NCBI GenBank assembly: GCA_963765285.1
Contig: CAVXVR010000006.1
Location: 186,001-250,000 of the forward strand
DNA: 64,000 bases
Direction: 5' to 3'
Source: CAVWZH01 sp963765285
GTDB taxonomy: Bacteria > Acidobacteriota > Terriglobia > Terriglobales > Acidobacteriaceae
This document shows, in pieces, positions 34,999 through 44,661 of the stretch. The notes below the pieces were generated by a model. That model saw nothing but the letters and a program-made list of their open reading frames with translations, did not search any database and had not been told where the DNA came from. How positions within the stretch are numbered: position 1 is the stretch's first letter; each line of letters opens with the position of its first letter. A program made the translations under genes and the position numbers.

Positions 34999-36420
34999 CT
35001 ATTTTGCAGCGGAGGCCGTCACCCCAGCCAGTTTGCCTTCCAGCTTTTGCAGAATCATTGGCCCCAGTTGCGAAACGCTGCCCGCGCCCAAAGTGAGCAC
35101 CATGTCACCCTCCTGGGCAGCCGCCAACGCCGCGTCAGCCGCATTCTCAAACGAGCCGCAATAGACTGCGGTTCGTCCACTCTTTTCCCCGATCCTGTTA
35201 GCCAACACTTCCGCAGTAACGCCTTCGAGTGGAGGCTCACTGGCGGCATAGATATCGAGCAGAAACAGCGAATCGGCCTGATCGAATGCCGTCGCGAACT
35301 CATCCATCAGGTCCCGCGTGCGGGTGTAGCGGTGCGGCTGAAATATGACGTGGATCTTGCCAAATCCGCATTCCCGCGCGGCAGCTAAAGTGGCGCGAAT
35401 TTCGGTTGGATGATGGCCGTAGTCGTCAATTACGCTAACCCCGCCGGCTTTGCCTTTAAGCTGGAACCTGCGGTCGACGCCATGGAATGTTTCCAGCGCC
35501 GTCCGAATCTCTTCCGTGGAAATATCCAGGCCAAAACCCACGGCAATTGCCGCAGTAGCGTTCAAAATGTTATGCGCACCGGGAACGTGCAGGCGGAACT
35601 TCCCCAGGTCCTTCCCACGATAGTGGACGTGGAAGCGGCTCACCGGCCATCCTTGCACGGAATCGAACGAAGACTCCGCCGACTTGATCTGGAAGTCCGA
35701 CCCTCGCTTCGCGCCGTAAGTTAGTATCCTGCGCTCGATCTGAGGGAGCAGGCGGCGCAGCATAGCATCATCGTTGCAGGCCACTACCATCCCGTAAAAC
35801 GGCACCCGGTCCATGAAGTCGAGAAAAGCCTGCTTCACATCGCGCATGTTGCGGTAGCAATCCATGTGCTCGCGATCGATGTTCGTCACCACGGCAAGAA
35901 TCGGCGACAGTTTCAGGAACGACCGGTCGCTCTCATCTGCTTCGGCAACCAGATACTGCGAATTCCCCAGGCGAGCGTTAGAGCCCAGGGCGCCCACGCG
36001 CCCTCCAACTACCACCGTGGGATCAAGCCCGCCCGCCGCAAGCACCGCAGCGACCATGGAGGTAGTCGTAGTCTTTCCGTGCATGCCGGCGATGGCGATG
36101 CCGTACTTCAGCCGCATCAGTTCAGCCAGCATTTCCGCGCGTGGAATGACCGGGATGTGAAGCGAGCGCGCTTCGACGACTTCAGGATTCTCCGCCGACA
36201 GCGCCGAACTGGTAACCACGACCTCAGCCCCAGCAACGTTTTCCGCGCGATGCCCTTCGTAGATCATCGCGCCGAGACCGGCCAACCGCTGCGTGATCGC
36301 CGAACTCTTTAAATCAGAGCCGGAAATCTTGTATCCAAGGTTGAGCATGACTTCGGCAATCCCGCTCATGCCGATGCCGCCAATCCCGACGAAATGGATG
36401 CGTTGAATCTTGGCAAACAC
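34999..36420 (-). CDS. murC: UDP-N-acetylmuramate--L-alanine ligase
   Basis: Adds L-Ala to UDP-MurNAc (EC 6.3.2.8). The 473-residue protein starts IQRIHFVGIGGIGMSGIAEV, with the ATP loop AGMHGKTTTTSMVA, AEADESDRSFLKL, NIDREHMDCY, the central INDDYGHHPTEI-like segment VIDDYGHHPTEIRATL and FQPHRYTRTRDL. Standard length. The gap to murG (about 200 bp) carries a strong imperfect hairpin. Confidence 0.97.
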   Translation of the reverse strand: MFAKIQRIHFVGIGGIGMSGIAEVMLNLGYKISGSDLKSSAITQRLAGLGAMIYEGHRAENVAGAEVVVTSSALSAENPEVVEARSLHIPVIPRAEMLAELMRLKYGIAIAGMHGKTTTTSMVAAVLAAGGLDPTVVVGGRVGALGSNARLGNSQYLVAEADESDRSFLKLSPILAVVTNIDREHMDCYRNMRDVKQAFLDFMDRVPFYGMVVACNDDAMLRRLLPQIERRILTYGAKRGSDFQIKSAESSFDSVQGWPVSRFHVHYRGKDLGKFRLHVPGAHNILNATAAIAVGFGLDISTEEIRTALETFHGVDRRFQLKGKAGGVSVIDDYGHHPTEIRATLAAARECGFGKIHVIFQPHRYTRTRDLMDEFATAFDQADSLFLLDIYAASEPPLEGVTAEVLANRIGEKSGRTAVYCGSFENAADAALAAAQEGDMVLTLGAGSVSQLGPMILQKLEGKLAGVTASAAK

Positions 36421-36472
36421 TGAATCAGCCTCTCGAACTCGTCACGCAAACTACCCTGTCATACCGAGCGGA

Positions 36473-36503
36473 GCCAACCGCTTCGCTTTGCGAATCGGTT
36501 GGC
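36473..36503. repeat. Strong hairpin element between murG and murC
   Basis: GCCAACCG pairs with CGGTTGGC (8 bp), then one mismatch, then TTCGC with GCGAA (5 bp) around a TTT loop. The flanks CCGAGCGGAG and GGAGTCGAAGGA resemble spacer elements scattered in such genomes; a similar GAGCGAAGTCGAAGGA is found at about 50326-50341. There is no T-tract, so it is more likely a REP-like element or RNA processing site than a terminator. Confidence 0.65.
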
Positions 36504-36621
36504 GGAGTCGAAGGACCCCATGCCTGCCCACGTCTGCACTGGAAGCGTCAGGGAGTTCTCCCTGTGCAGCCAGCATCGACTCGCCCACCATGCCCGCCGC
36601 GGCGGCGGCGAAATTCCAACG

Positions 36622-37695
36622 CTACTCTTGCACCCCCGCCAGCTCGGCCACCATCCCCGCAATATCCCTCGCCGCATCCGGATGCGCCAGCCCCCGCGCC
36701 GCCGCGCTCATTCTCCGCAACCGCGGACGATCCGCCAGCAGCGTACTCAAAGTCTCCACCAGCCAAACCCGGTCTAACTTGGTCTCTTCCAACACAACCG
36801 CCGCCCCCGCGCGCTCGAGCGCCTGGGCATTCACCCGCTGATGATCATCAGCCGCACGGGGAAAAGGCACAAACACCGCGGGCTTTCCCGCCGCCGTGAT
36901 CTCAGCCACCGTACTCGCACCCGATCGACACAAAAGCAAATCTGCGCGCGCGAAGATGCCTGGCATGTCGTTGATGAATGGGAACAGTTCCGCCGAAATC
37001 TTCACGCGCTGGTAGGCGGCTTGCGCGTCATTATAGTCGCGCTCGCCAGTCTGATGGATGATGTGAATCTGCGGCACCTGCGCCGCCAGTTCCGGCAAAC
37101 ACTGAATCACCGCCTGATTGATGGCATGCGCGCCCTGACTTCCGCCGAACACCAGCAACGTCGGCGACCCCGATCGTTCGTCGCGCGCCGCAATCTCGAA
37201 GAATGCCTGCCTCACCGGCACCCCCGTGACTTCGCCGTGGCGAAAATACTTTGCAGTCTCTTCGAAATGGACTGCCGCCGCCGAAACCCATCGCGCCACC
37301 AGGCGGTTGGCGAACCCGGGCACGACATTCGGCTCGAAGGCCAGCGTCGGAATCCCTTTCATGATGGCCGCCAGCATCGCCGGCCCGGAAGCATATCCGC
37401 CGACACCAATTACCACGTCCGGCTGGAATTCCGAGAGTATGCGCCGAGAATCCCATATTGCCACGGGCAGTCCGAGGGCCGTCCTCAAGCGGGTGACGAG
37501 GCTGACTCGGTTGAGGGCGCCGACTTCAATCAGTTGCAGAGGAAATCCCGCCGCGGGTACGAGCCGGTTTTCGATGCCCCGCGCGGTGCCAATGAACAGC
37601 ACTTCGGCATGGTAAAGCTTCTGGATTTCCTGAGCGATGGCCAGCGCCGGGATGACGTGTCCGCCCGTGCCCCCGCCCGCCAGAATGGCCCGCAT
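36622..37695 (-). CDS. murG: UDP-GlcNAc:lipid I N-acetylglucosaminyltransferase
   Basis: Forms lipid II at the inner membrane face (EC 2.4.1.227). The start MRAILAGGGTGGHVIPALAIA at ATG 37695 has the first G-loop; GVGGYASGPAMLAA, the second G-loop LLVFGGSQGAHAINQAV, and RSGASTVAEITAAGKPAVFVPFPRAADDHQ for UDP-GlcNAc binding follow. 357 residues, normal. The frame is open 6 codons further upstream but the family start is clear. Confidence 0.96.
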   Translation of the reverse strand: MRAILAGGGTGGHVIPALAIAQEIQKLYHAEVLFIGTARGIENRLVPAAGFPLQLIEVGALNRVSLVTRLRTALGLPVAIWDSRRILSEFQPDVVIGVGGYASGPAMLAAIMKGIPTLAFEPNVVPGFANRLVARWVSAAAVHFEETAKYFRHGEVTGVPVRQAFFEIAARDERSGSPTLLVFGGSQGAHAINQAVIQCLPELAAQVPQIHIIHQTGERDYNDAQAAYQRVKISAELFPFINDMPGIFARADLLLCRSGASTVAEITAAGKPAVFVPFPRAADDHQRVNAQALERAGAAVVLEETKLDRVWLVETLSTLLADRPRLRRMSAAARGLAHPDAARDIAGMVAELAGVQE

Positions 37696-37809
37696 GCAGT
37701 GACTATACCGCAACGAAAACAGCCGCGAAGCGCCGCAAGAATACAGCCCACGGCGTAAGCCGTGGTTCGGAAGCGCCTTGACCGAGCCCTGAAGGGGCGA
37801 ATCGCCGGA

Positions 37810-38901
37810 TTAGTCCACCTGCCGGCTCACGTTTAACAGCACTCCCACGCAAGCCAGCGTGATGAACAAAGACGATCCGCCATAAGAGACAAACGGAAGC
37901 GGAATTCCCTTCGTAGGCATCAACCCCAGCACGACGCTGATGTTGATGAAAGCCTGCACGACCACCATACTGGTGATCCCCACTGCCAGGAACCGCCCGA
38001 ACATGTCCTCGGTGTGCAGGGCCGTGCGCATGCCGCGCCACAGGAAGATTCCGAAGAGAAGCACCACCACCAGCGCCCCAACCAGCCCCAGCTCTTCCGC
38101 CGTCACCGCAAAAATAAAATCCGTGTGCGGCTCGGGCAAATAAAAAAGCTTCTGCTTGCCTTCCATCAGTCCCACGCCAGTGATGCCGCCCGTACTCACC
38201 GCAATTAATGACTGAATGATGTGAAAACCGCGCCCCTGCGGATCAGAGTAGGGATTAAGAAACGCCAGGATACGGTCGCGCCGGTAGGCCACGTGAAAGA
38301 TCAGAAAATACAGCGGCAAGAGGGAGGCAAGCACCCCGTACCCCAGATAGCGCAAATCCAGGCCCGCCACAAACAAAACACAAGAAGTAATGGCAGCACA
38401 GGCGATCGCCGTACCCAGATCAGGCTGAAAAACAATCAGCCCCAGGAATACAAGAGTGGGCAAGATCGCAGGCAGAACCGTGTTGCGCCAGTCGTGCATT
38501 TCTCGGGTGCGAGTCTCCAGAAAAAAGGCCAGAAAAAGAATGAGCGCCGGCTTGGCCACCTCGGAGGGCTGAAACGAAAAGCCTCCAAAGTGGATCCAGC
38601 GGTGCGTATGATGAGCGCGGTCGAGAAAGAAGACCGAAATCAGCATCAGTGTGGTCAAACCCAGCAGAGAGAAAACAACTGCCGGATGTTTGTAGTGGCG
38701 GTAGTCAACTTTCATTGCCACCACCATGGCCACAATTCCACCCACGGCCCACGCCATCTGCCGCAGCAAGAACGTATAACCCGATCCATACCGCTCCTTG
38801 GCCATCACGGCGGACGCGCTGAACACCATCACCAAGCCAAGAAAGACGAGCAGCATGGTGACAGTGAACAACCAACGGTCCGAGCTGATCCGCTTGGCCA
38901 T
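37810..38901 (-). CDS. ftsW: SEDS glycosyltransferase FtsW
   Basis: Septal peptidoglycan polymerase that works with the FtsI transpeptidase. The 363-residue membrane protein starts ISSDRWLFTVTMLLVFLGLVMVFSASAV and has about ten helices. SEDS signatures: FQPSEVAKPALILFLAFFL, FQPDLGTA, YLPEPHTDFIFAVTAEELGLVG (catalytic Asp region) and LPFVSYGGSSLFI. Gap to murD about 180 bp with an inactive-looking repeat-rich spacer. Confidence 0.95.
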   Translation of the reverse strand: MAKRISSDRWLFTVTMLLVFLGLVMVFSASAVMAKERYGSGYTFLLRQMAWAVGGIVAMVVAMKVDYRHYKHPAVVFSLLGLTTLMLISVFFLDRAHHTHRWIHFGGFSFQPSEVAKPALILFLAFFLETRTREMHDWRNTVLPAILPTLVFLGLIVFQPDLGTAIACAAITSCVLFVAGLDLRYLGYGVLASLLPLYFLIFHVAYRRDRILAFLNPYSDPQGRGFHIIQSLIAVSTGGITGVGLMEGKQKLFYLPEPHTDFIFAVTAEELGLVGALVVVLLFGIFLWRGMRTALHTEDMFGRFLAVGITSMVVVQAFINISVVLGLMPTKGIPLPFVSYGGSSLFITLACVGVLLNVSRQVD

Positions 38902-39080
38902 AAGAAACAGTTCATTTCACCACGGAGTCGGAGATTTCACCGACAGAGAATCGTCGATTGTCGATTTTCGCTTATTGATAGTCTTGGTTCCGGGCCGTAG
39001 CTCAACTCTGGCATCCTGAGTGGAGCCGCTGGTCCGCGAGAGCAAACCAGCTCAGCCCGAAAATCCGCCCCGAAATCCCC

Positions 39081-40440
39081 TCACCTACTCAGCCCCTGCA
39101 CGACTTCCTTGAACACCCGCCCGCGGTGCTCGTAGTTCCTGAAACTGATCAAAGCTGGCGCAGGCCGGAGCCAGCAGCACCACGTCGCCCGCCTGCGCCG
39201 ACGCGGCCGCTTGCTTCACCGCGTTCTCCAGCGTCTCCGCGTGCTTGACTCAGTGCCGTCCCTTTGAATCTGCGATTCGATCTTGGCCGCTGCCGCCCCG
39301 ATCGTGTAGACACGCTTCACTCGCTGGCGCAGCAGAGTCGTTGAGCACGCTGTAGTCGCTGTCTTTGTCTTTGCCGCCAAGAATCAAATGGATGTTCGCG
39401 GGAAACGATTCCAGCGCCTTGATCGTGGCGTCCACGTTGGTTGCTTTGGAATCGTTGTAATACTCGACGCCCCGGATCGTTGCCACATACTCCAGCCGAT
39501 GCTCCACCGCTTTGAACGCGCGCACGGCTTGCCGAATCTTCTCCGCGGCGCATCCCATGAGCGCGCCCGCGCACACCGCCGCCAGGGCATTCTCCACATT
39601 ATGCGCACCCTTGAGCGGGATTTCAGAAGCGAGCATGATTTCCTGCTGCCCATCCGGCCCGCGGAAAAAGACTTGCCCTGCATGCGCGTATGCGCCTTGA
39701 TTCAGTGGCTTCTTGCGGCTGAACCAGAAAACCTGCGCCCGCGTGCGGCTCGCCAGGCCCACGCAGGTGCGATCGTCGGCGTTGAGCACGGCGAAATCGT
39801 TCGCCTGCTGATTTTCAAAGATGCGCGCCTTCGCGTCGACGTAGGCCTCGAACGTGCGGTGGCGATCCAAGTGATCGGGCGTCACGTTAAGCACGACGGC
39901 GATTTTGGGGCGGAACGTCTCGATGGTCTCCAATTGAAAGCTGGAGACCTCGAGTACAACCACGCTGTCGGCTCCCGCCTCGTCCACCAGAGAAATCGCA
40001 GGCGTGCCGATATTGCCGCCTACCGCCGTCGGCTTTCCGCCGGCGGTAAGAATTTCACCGGTCAAGGCCGTTGTAGTGGTCTTTCCATTTGAGCCGGTGA
40101 TCGCCACGATATTTTTCGGCAGGAAACGCGCCGCCAGTTCGATCTCGCCGATTACCTTTTCGCCCAGAGCGCGGGCCTGCACCAGCATCGGCGAATCAAC
40201 TGGCACACCGGGGCTGACCACGATCAGATCCTGCCCTCGAAACGTGCGCTCGCCGTGGCCGCCGGTTTCCACTGTGATGCCATGATCCAGTAGGCGCGTG
40301 ATCTCTTCGCCCAGCTGGTCCGGCGGCTTGGCATCGGAGACCGTCACCTGCGCGCCACGCGCCTTCAGAAACAGAGCCGAAGCCACGCCTGACTTGCCCA
40401 GGCCGACCACCAGCACGCGTTGGTTTGTAAATTCAGCCAT
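39081..40440 (-). CDS. murD: UDP-N-acetylmuramoylalanine--D-glutamate ligase, broken by three frameshifts
   Basis: Adds D-Glu to UDP-MurNAc-L-Ala (EC 6.3.2.9). The first 370 residues are normal: RVLVVGLGKSGVASALFLKARGAQV, AITGSNGKTTTTALTGEI, LEVSSFQLETI, NVTPDHLDRH, YNDSKATNVDATIKALES and HLILGGKDKDSDYSVL. After VLNDS the correct frame (LLRQRVKRVYTIGAAAAKIESQIQ) starts one base further on, near 39335. A second break near 39243 restores HAETLENAVKQAAASAQAG and PACASFDQFQ. A third, at an extra G near 39138, restores NYEHRGRVFKEVVQGLSR with a stop at 39081-39083. A required gene with three breaks in 200 bp points to poor local sequence rather than gene loss. Confidence 0.9.
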
Positions 40441-40468
40441 TAGCTTTTAGCTCTTAGCCTTTAGCTTT
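40441..40468. repeat. Period-7 degenerate repeat upstream of murD
   Basis: Four heptads directly before the murD start: TAGCTTT, TAGCTCT, TAGCCTT and TAGCTTT. It fills most of the 54-bp mraY-murD gap. Same class as the arrays in the aromatic region. Confidence 0.65.
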
Positions 40469-40494
40469 TCTCCGTGTCTCCGTGAGATGAGACA

Positions 40495-41628
40495 TCATCG
40501 CAGTTTCAACGTCGTCAGCGCGAATAGCGCGAACACCAGCGACGCAATCCAGAAGCGCACGATGATTTTCGATTCCGACCAGCCCAGCAACTCAAAATGA
40601 TGATGCAGCGGCGCCATCTTGAAAATGCGCTTCTTGCGCAACTTGTACGACCCTACTTGCAGGATGACCGAGATCGCCTCGATTACGAACACCCCGCCGA
40701 TAAAGGGCAATAACAACTCCTGCTTGATCATTACTGCGACAGTTCCGATGGCGCCGCCCAGTGCCAGGGAGCCGACGTCTCCCATAAAGACTTCCGCGGG
40801 ATGCGCGTTGTACCACAGAAAGCCGATCGACGCTCCCACCATGGCGCCGCAAAATATGGTCAGCTCACCCACGTCGGGCATGCGCTGCAGGTCGAGATAG
40901 GATGCGAACGCGGCATGGCCGCTCAGGTAGGTCAGCACCGCCAGCGCGCCCGCGGCGATCACAGTACACCCGATGGCCAGGCCATCCAGGCCATCGGTAA
41001 GATTCACCGCATTGCTGGAACCCACAATCACGAGAACTACGAACATGATGAAGGGAAGAAAAGCCAGCGGCCAGAGTTGCGGAGCATTCACTAACCGTTC
41101 GATCACCAGGTCGGGCCGGAATTGTTTGAAGAAAGGGACGAGCAACCGGGTGGAGTACAGACCGCGGGTCTGCATGGCAATTAGGGCGACGGCGATGAGA
41201 AAGCTGGTGGCGATCTGCAATCCGAGTTTAGCTTTGCCGGTCAGCCCGAGATTGCGCCGGTGCACGACTTTCGTATAGTCGTCGGCAAAACCAATCGCCG
41301 CAAAAGCGCACGTAGCGAAAACGGCGAGCCAGACGAACCGATTGCTGAGATCCGCCCAGAGCAACGTTGGCACCACGATGGAGATGGCGATCAGCAAGCC
41401 GCCCATGGTGGGTGTGCCGGCTTTTTTCTGGTGAGCCTTGGGGCCTTCGTCGCGGATGAATTGCCCAATCTGAAAGTCACGCAGGCGGCTGATGACCAGC
41501 GGCCCGACAATCAGGGCCGTAAACAGCGCGGTGAGGCTGGCGAAAGCCGTGCGGAAGGTTAAGTAACGGAAGATGCGGAACGGCGGGAAGTAGTGAAACA
41601 GCTTCAGGTAAAGCAGCCAATAAAGCAA
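40495..41628 (-). CDS. mraY: Phospho-N-acetylmuramoyl-pentapeptide transferase
   Basis: Makes lipid I on undecaprenyl phosphate (EC 2.7.8.13). The 377-residue multi-pass protein shows IRDEGPKAHQKKAGTPTMGGLLI, AAIGFADDYTKV (catalytic Asp pair), GSSNAVNLTDGLDGLAIG, WYNAHPAEVFMGDVGSLALGG and MAPLHHHFELLGWSESKI. Canonical. Confidence 0.97.
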   Translation of the reverse strand: MLYWLLYLKLFHYFPPFRIFRYLTFRTAFASLTALFTALIVGPLVISRLRDFQIGQFIRDEGPKAHQKKAGTPTMGGLLIAISIVVPTLLWADLSNRFVWLAVFATCAFAAIGFADDYTKVVHRRNLGLTGKAKLGLQIATSFLIAVALIAMQTRGLYSTRLLVPFFKQFRPDLVIERLVNAPQLWPLAFLPFIMFVVLVIVGSSNAVNLTDGLDGLAIGCTVIAAGALAVLTYLSGHAAFASYLDLQRMPDVGELTIFCGAMVGASIGFLWYNAHPAEVFMGDVGSLALGGAIGTVAVMIKQELLLPFIGGVFVIEAISVILQVGSYKLRKKRIFKMAPLHHHFELLGWSESKIIVRFWIASLVFALFALTTLKLR

Positions 41629-41670
41629 TCAGCCTCCACCTAGCCGTGGTCTGTCGTCAACGACCTGCGG

Positions 41671-43069
41671 TCAGCCGCGAGTCTTGCTTTTGCCGGCCAG
41701 CGACCGCGCACCGACAAGTCGTTCCAGCGCCCGCTCAAGTTTCACGCCACGCGAGGCCTTCAGCAACACCACATCTCCCTCGCGCGTTTCATGCAACAAC
41801 CAATCGCCCGCTTCTTCGGGTGTGGCCACAAACTCGGCCCGGGTTCCCGCTTCCCGCGCGCCTTCCACCAGGGCTTGGGCGAGGCCGCGCACACCGAGCA
41901 CAGCATCAATTTGTTTTTGCGCCATGTGGCGACCAGCGCCTCGGTGCAACTCCTCCGCTGCCGGACCCAGTTCGAGCATTTCGCCCGCCACCACGATTCG
42001 CCTCCGGGCCGGCATCGCCGCGAGAGTCTCGACCATGGCCTGCAAAGCTACCGGATTGGAATTGTAGCAATCGTTGATGATGGTGATGTTACCCACCTGG
42101 ACGACCTCGCCGCGCTTATCCGCCGGGGCGAGAGTAGCCAGTGCGCCGACCGCTTCTGAAGGGCTCATGCCGCGCTCGAGTCCGACGGCCACGGCAGCGA
42201 GCGCGTTGTAAATATTGTGCCGGCCGACCAGCCGCAGTCTTGCTTTCTCTCGACAGCTATCGATCACCACTTCAAAGATTGAACCTTCGGATCCAAATGT
42301 CTCGATCGATTCGGCGCGCACGTCAGCGGTAGGTTGCAGGCCATACATCACTACCTTGCCGCGAAAATCACGGCCAAACTGCGAAACGTATTCGTCGTCA
42401 GCGTTCAGCACGGCGGTTCCACCGGCGTGAAGAGATTCAATCAACTCATACTTGGCCCGCGCGATATCAGCCACCGACTTGAAGAACTCCAAATGCACCG
42501 GGGCGACGTTGGTCACGACGCCCACGTCGGGATGGGCGATCTTTGCCAGCGCCGCGATCTCGCCCGCGTGTGACATGCCCATCTCGATGACGGCGGCTTC
42601 GTGTTGCGGCTCCAGCTTCAATAGCATCAGGGGTAATCCAAAATGATTATTAAAGTTGCCTTCCGACTTCAGTACCCGGAAGCGCGTGGAGAGGACGTGC
42701 GCGATCGCTTCTTTGGTCGTGGTCTTTCCCGTCGATCCGGTCACGCCGATCAGGGGCTTGCCCCACAGACGGCGCACCGCAGTGGCGAGGATCTGTAACG
42801 CTGCCAGGGTGTCGCTCACAGCTAGCAGTCGCGCTTCGCCAGGGAAGCGATCAAGTTGCTCACGGCGGACTACAGCCGCAATAGCACCTTGTTCCAACGC
42901 CTGCCGTACGAAGTCATGTCCGTCAAGCCGTTCCCCCTGTACTGCGAAAAACAGTTCGCCGGGACGCAGCAGTGCGGGAGTCAATGGAGTATCCTTCTGC
43001 CACCGCTTCCGGGTTGAACGTCCCTTCGGCAGTAAGGAACTCGGCAATGCGTGACAACGACAGTTTCAT
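41671..43069 (-). CDS. murF: UDP-MurNAc-tripeptide--D-alanyl-D-alanine ligase, frameshifted near N-terminus
   Basis: Adds D-Ala-D-Ala (EC 6.3.2.10). The true start is ATG 43069, overlapping the murE stop as ATGA, and gives MKLSLSRIAEFLTAEGTFN and EGYSIDSRT. One extra base near 42977 then breaks the frame; it resumes as LRPGELFFAVQGERLDGHDF and continues normally: VTGSTGKTTTKEAIAHVL, EGNFNNHFGLPLMLL, EMGMSHAGEIAALA, NDCYNSNPVALQAMVETL. Without the correction the gene would begin at 43047 with a nonsense N-terminus. The restored length is 466 residues, normal for MurF. Confidence 0.9.
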
Positions 43070-44589
43070 GAATTCTTTCCCGCGGCGGCCTTGGCGGATT
43101 CGCAGTCGTATCCCGCTTCGCGCAGAATCTGCTGTGCCACTTCGACATCGTCGAACGGGACCGAGCCATCGCGCGACACTTGAACCTTCTCATGCCCCTT
43201 GCCGGCGATCAGCACGATGTCTCCCGGAGCGGCCTCGCGCGTGGCCAGGGCAATCGCGACCCGGCGGTCGGGCTCCAGCACATATTTTGCTCCTGAGCGC
43301 TGCAAGCCGACGGCTGCGTCATTCATGATGGCCAGTGGGTCTTCGCTGCGAGGATTGTCGGAGGTCAAGACCACGAAATCGCTGCCCCGCGCCGCCGCTT
43401 CGCCCATCAGCGGGCGCTTAATTCGGTCGCGGTCACCGCCGCAGCCAAAAAGAGTGATCACCCTGCCCTTCTGTCCGGCTCTTTGGACGAACTCGCGGGC
43501 CAGTGCGGTCAGGTTACGCAGAGCATCGTCGGTGTGGGCGTAGTCGACTACAACCGTGAAAGGTTGGCCGCAATCGACGCGCTCGAAGCGGCCGGGGACG
43601 CGGGCCAGCGTTCCGACGCCGCGGGCAATCGCTTCCGCACTACACTTGCGCGCGTAGGCTCCAGCGGCTGCGGCGAGAATGTTGTAGACGTTCACTGCGC
43701 CGATCAGAGGAGAAAACAATGGCACAGTTCCTTCCGGTGTGACGAGGTCAAATCGCGTCCCATGCGCCGTCACTTCCACTTTCTCGGCGCGAAAATCTCC
43801 ATTCGTCAGCCCGTAGGACAACACTTCGGAACCATGGTTCTTGCTGATCGGCAGTAGTTTCCGGCCCCACTCATCGTCAAGATTAAGAATCGCAGCCCGC
43901 GGCGCCTCGGTGCCACAGCCTTCGAAGAGCATTTGCTTGGCAGCAAAATATTCCTCCATCGTGTGGTGATAATCGAGGTGGTCGCGGGTCAGGTTGGTAA
44001 AGATGGCGACGTCAAACGGAATGCCGAACACGCGCTGCTGGGCCAGGGCATGCGATGAGACTTCCATCACGGCTTCCGTCGCGCCGTGCCCAAACGCCTC
44101 CGCCAGCATGCGATTAAGTTCCAGGGCCTCGGGCGTGGTGTGCGGAGCTGGGAGAATCTTCCCGGCGACGTGATATTCGATCGTCCCGATCAAGGCACTC
44201 TTGCGGCCCGCTGCGCTAAGAATGGATTCCACCAGAAATGCCGTTGTGCTCTTGCCGTTGGTTCCGGTGATTCCGGTGTCCGCGAGGTGCTCGGCTGGCC
44301 GTTTGTAGAAGTTGGCGCTCAGCCGAGCCAGAGCACGGCGTCCATGGGACACCTGCGCCCACGCCACTGACTCACGCTGTTTCTCGGTTGGCGAGTCCGT
44401 GACAATCGCAACCGCTCCAGCAGCGATGGCGCGATCGATGAATCTGTTTCCATCGCTGGTCTCGCCGCGCATGGCTACGAACGCATCCCCGGGCTTTACT
44501 CTTCGCGAGTCGTACTCTACTCCGCTAATGTTGGGATTGCCGGTTTGGGCGAGGATCTCCGCGCCGTCCAGGAGCTGAAGGAACGTCAT
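43066..44589 (-). CDS. murE: UDP-MurNAc-L-Ala-D-Glu:meso-diaminopimelate ligase
   Basis: Adds the third residue of the stem peptide (EC 6.3.2.13). 507 residues: ISGVEYDSRRVKPGDAFVAM, GITGTNGKSTTAFLVESIL, EVSSHALAQQRV, FTNLTRDHLDYHHTMEEY and VVDYAHTDDALRNLT. The specificity segment is DNPRSEDP, the DNPR form typical of meso-diaminopimelate ligases, so the wall is probably of the A1-gamma Gram-negative type. Its TGA overlaps the murF ATG. Confidence 0.96.
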   Translation of the reverse strand: MTFLQLLDGAEILAQTGNPNISGVEYDSRRVKPGDAFVAMRGETSDGNRFIDRAIAAGAVAIVTDSPTEKQRESVAWAQVSHGRRALARLSANFYKRPAEHLADTGITGTNGKSTTAFLVESILSAAGRKSALIGTIEYHVAGKILPAPHTTPEALELNRMLAEAFGHGATEAVMEVSSHALAQQRVFGIPFDVAIFTNLTRDHLDYHHTMEEYFAAKQMLFEGCGTEAPRAAILNLDDEWGRKLLPISKNHGSEVLSYGLTNGDFRAEKVEVTAHGTRFDLVTPEGTVPLFSPLIGAVNVYNILAAAAGAYARKCSAEAIARGVGTLARVPGRFERVDCGQPFTVVVDYAHTDDALRNLTALAREFVQRAGQKGRVITLFGCGGDRDRIKRPLMGEAAARGSDFVVLTSDNPRSEDPLAIMNDAAVGLQRSGAKYVLEPDRRVAIALATREAAPGDIVLIAGKGHEKVQVSRDGSVPFDDVEVAQQILREAGYDCESAKAAAGKNS

Positions 44590-44633
44590 TGAAGTGAATT
44601 ATAGGGCACAGACCATTCGTGGTTTGCCCGCAC

Positions 44634-44655
44634 GAGGGCGTCCGGGCCTACGTGA
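44634..44655. repeat. Dispersed 22-bp repeat, copy 1
   Basis: GAGGGCGTCCGGGCCTACGTGA in the ftsI-murE gap. A second copy with one substitution (G for A) lies at 50341-50362. Both stand next to gene ends. Confidence 0.65.
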
Positions 44656-44661
44656 GCCTTG

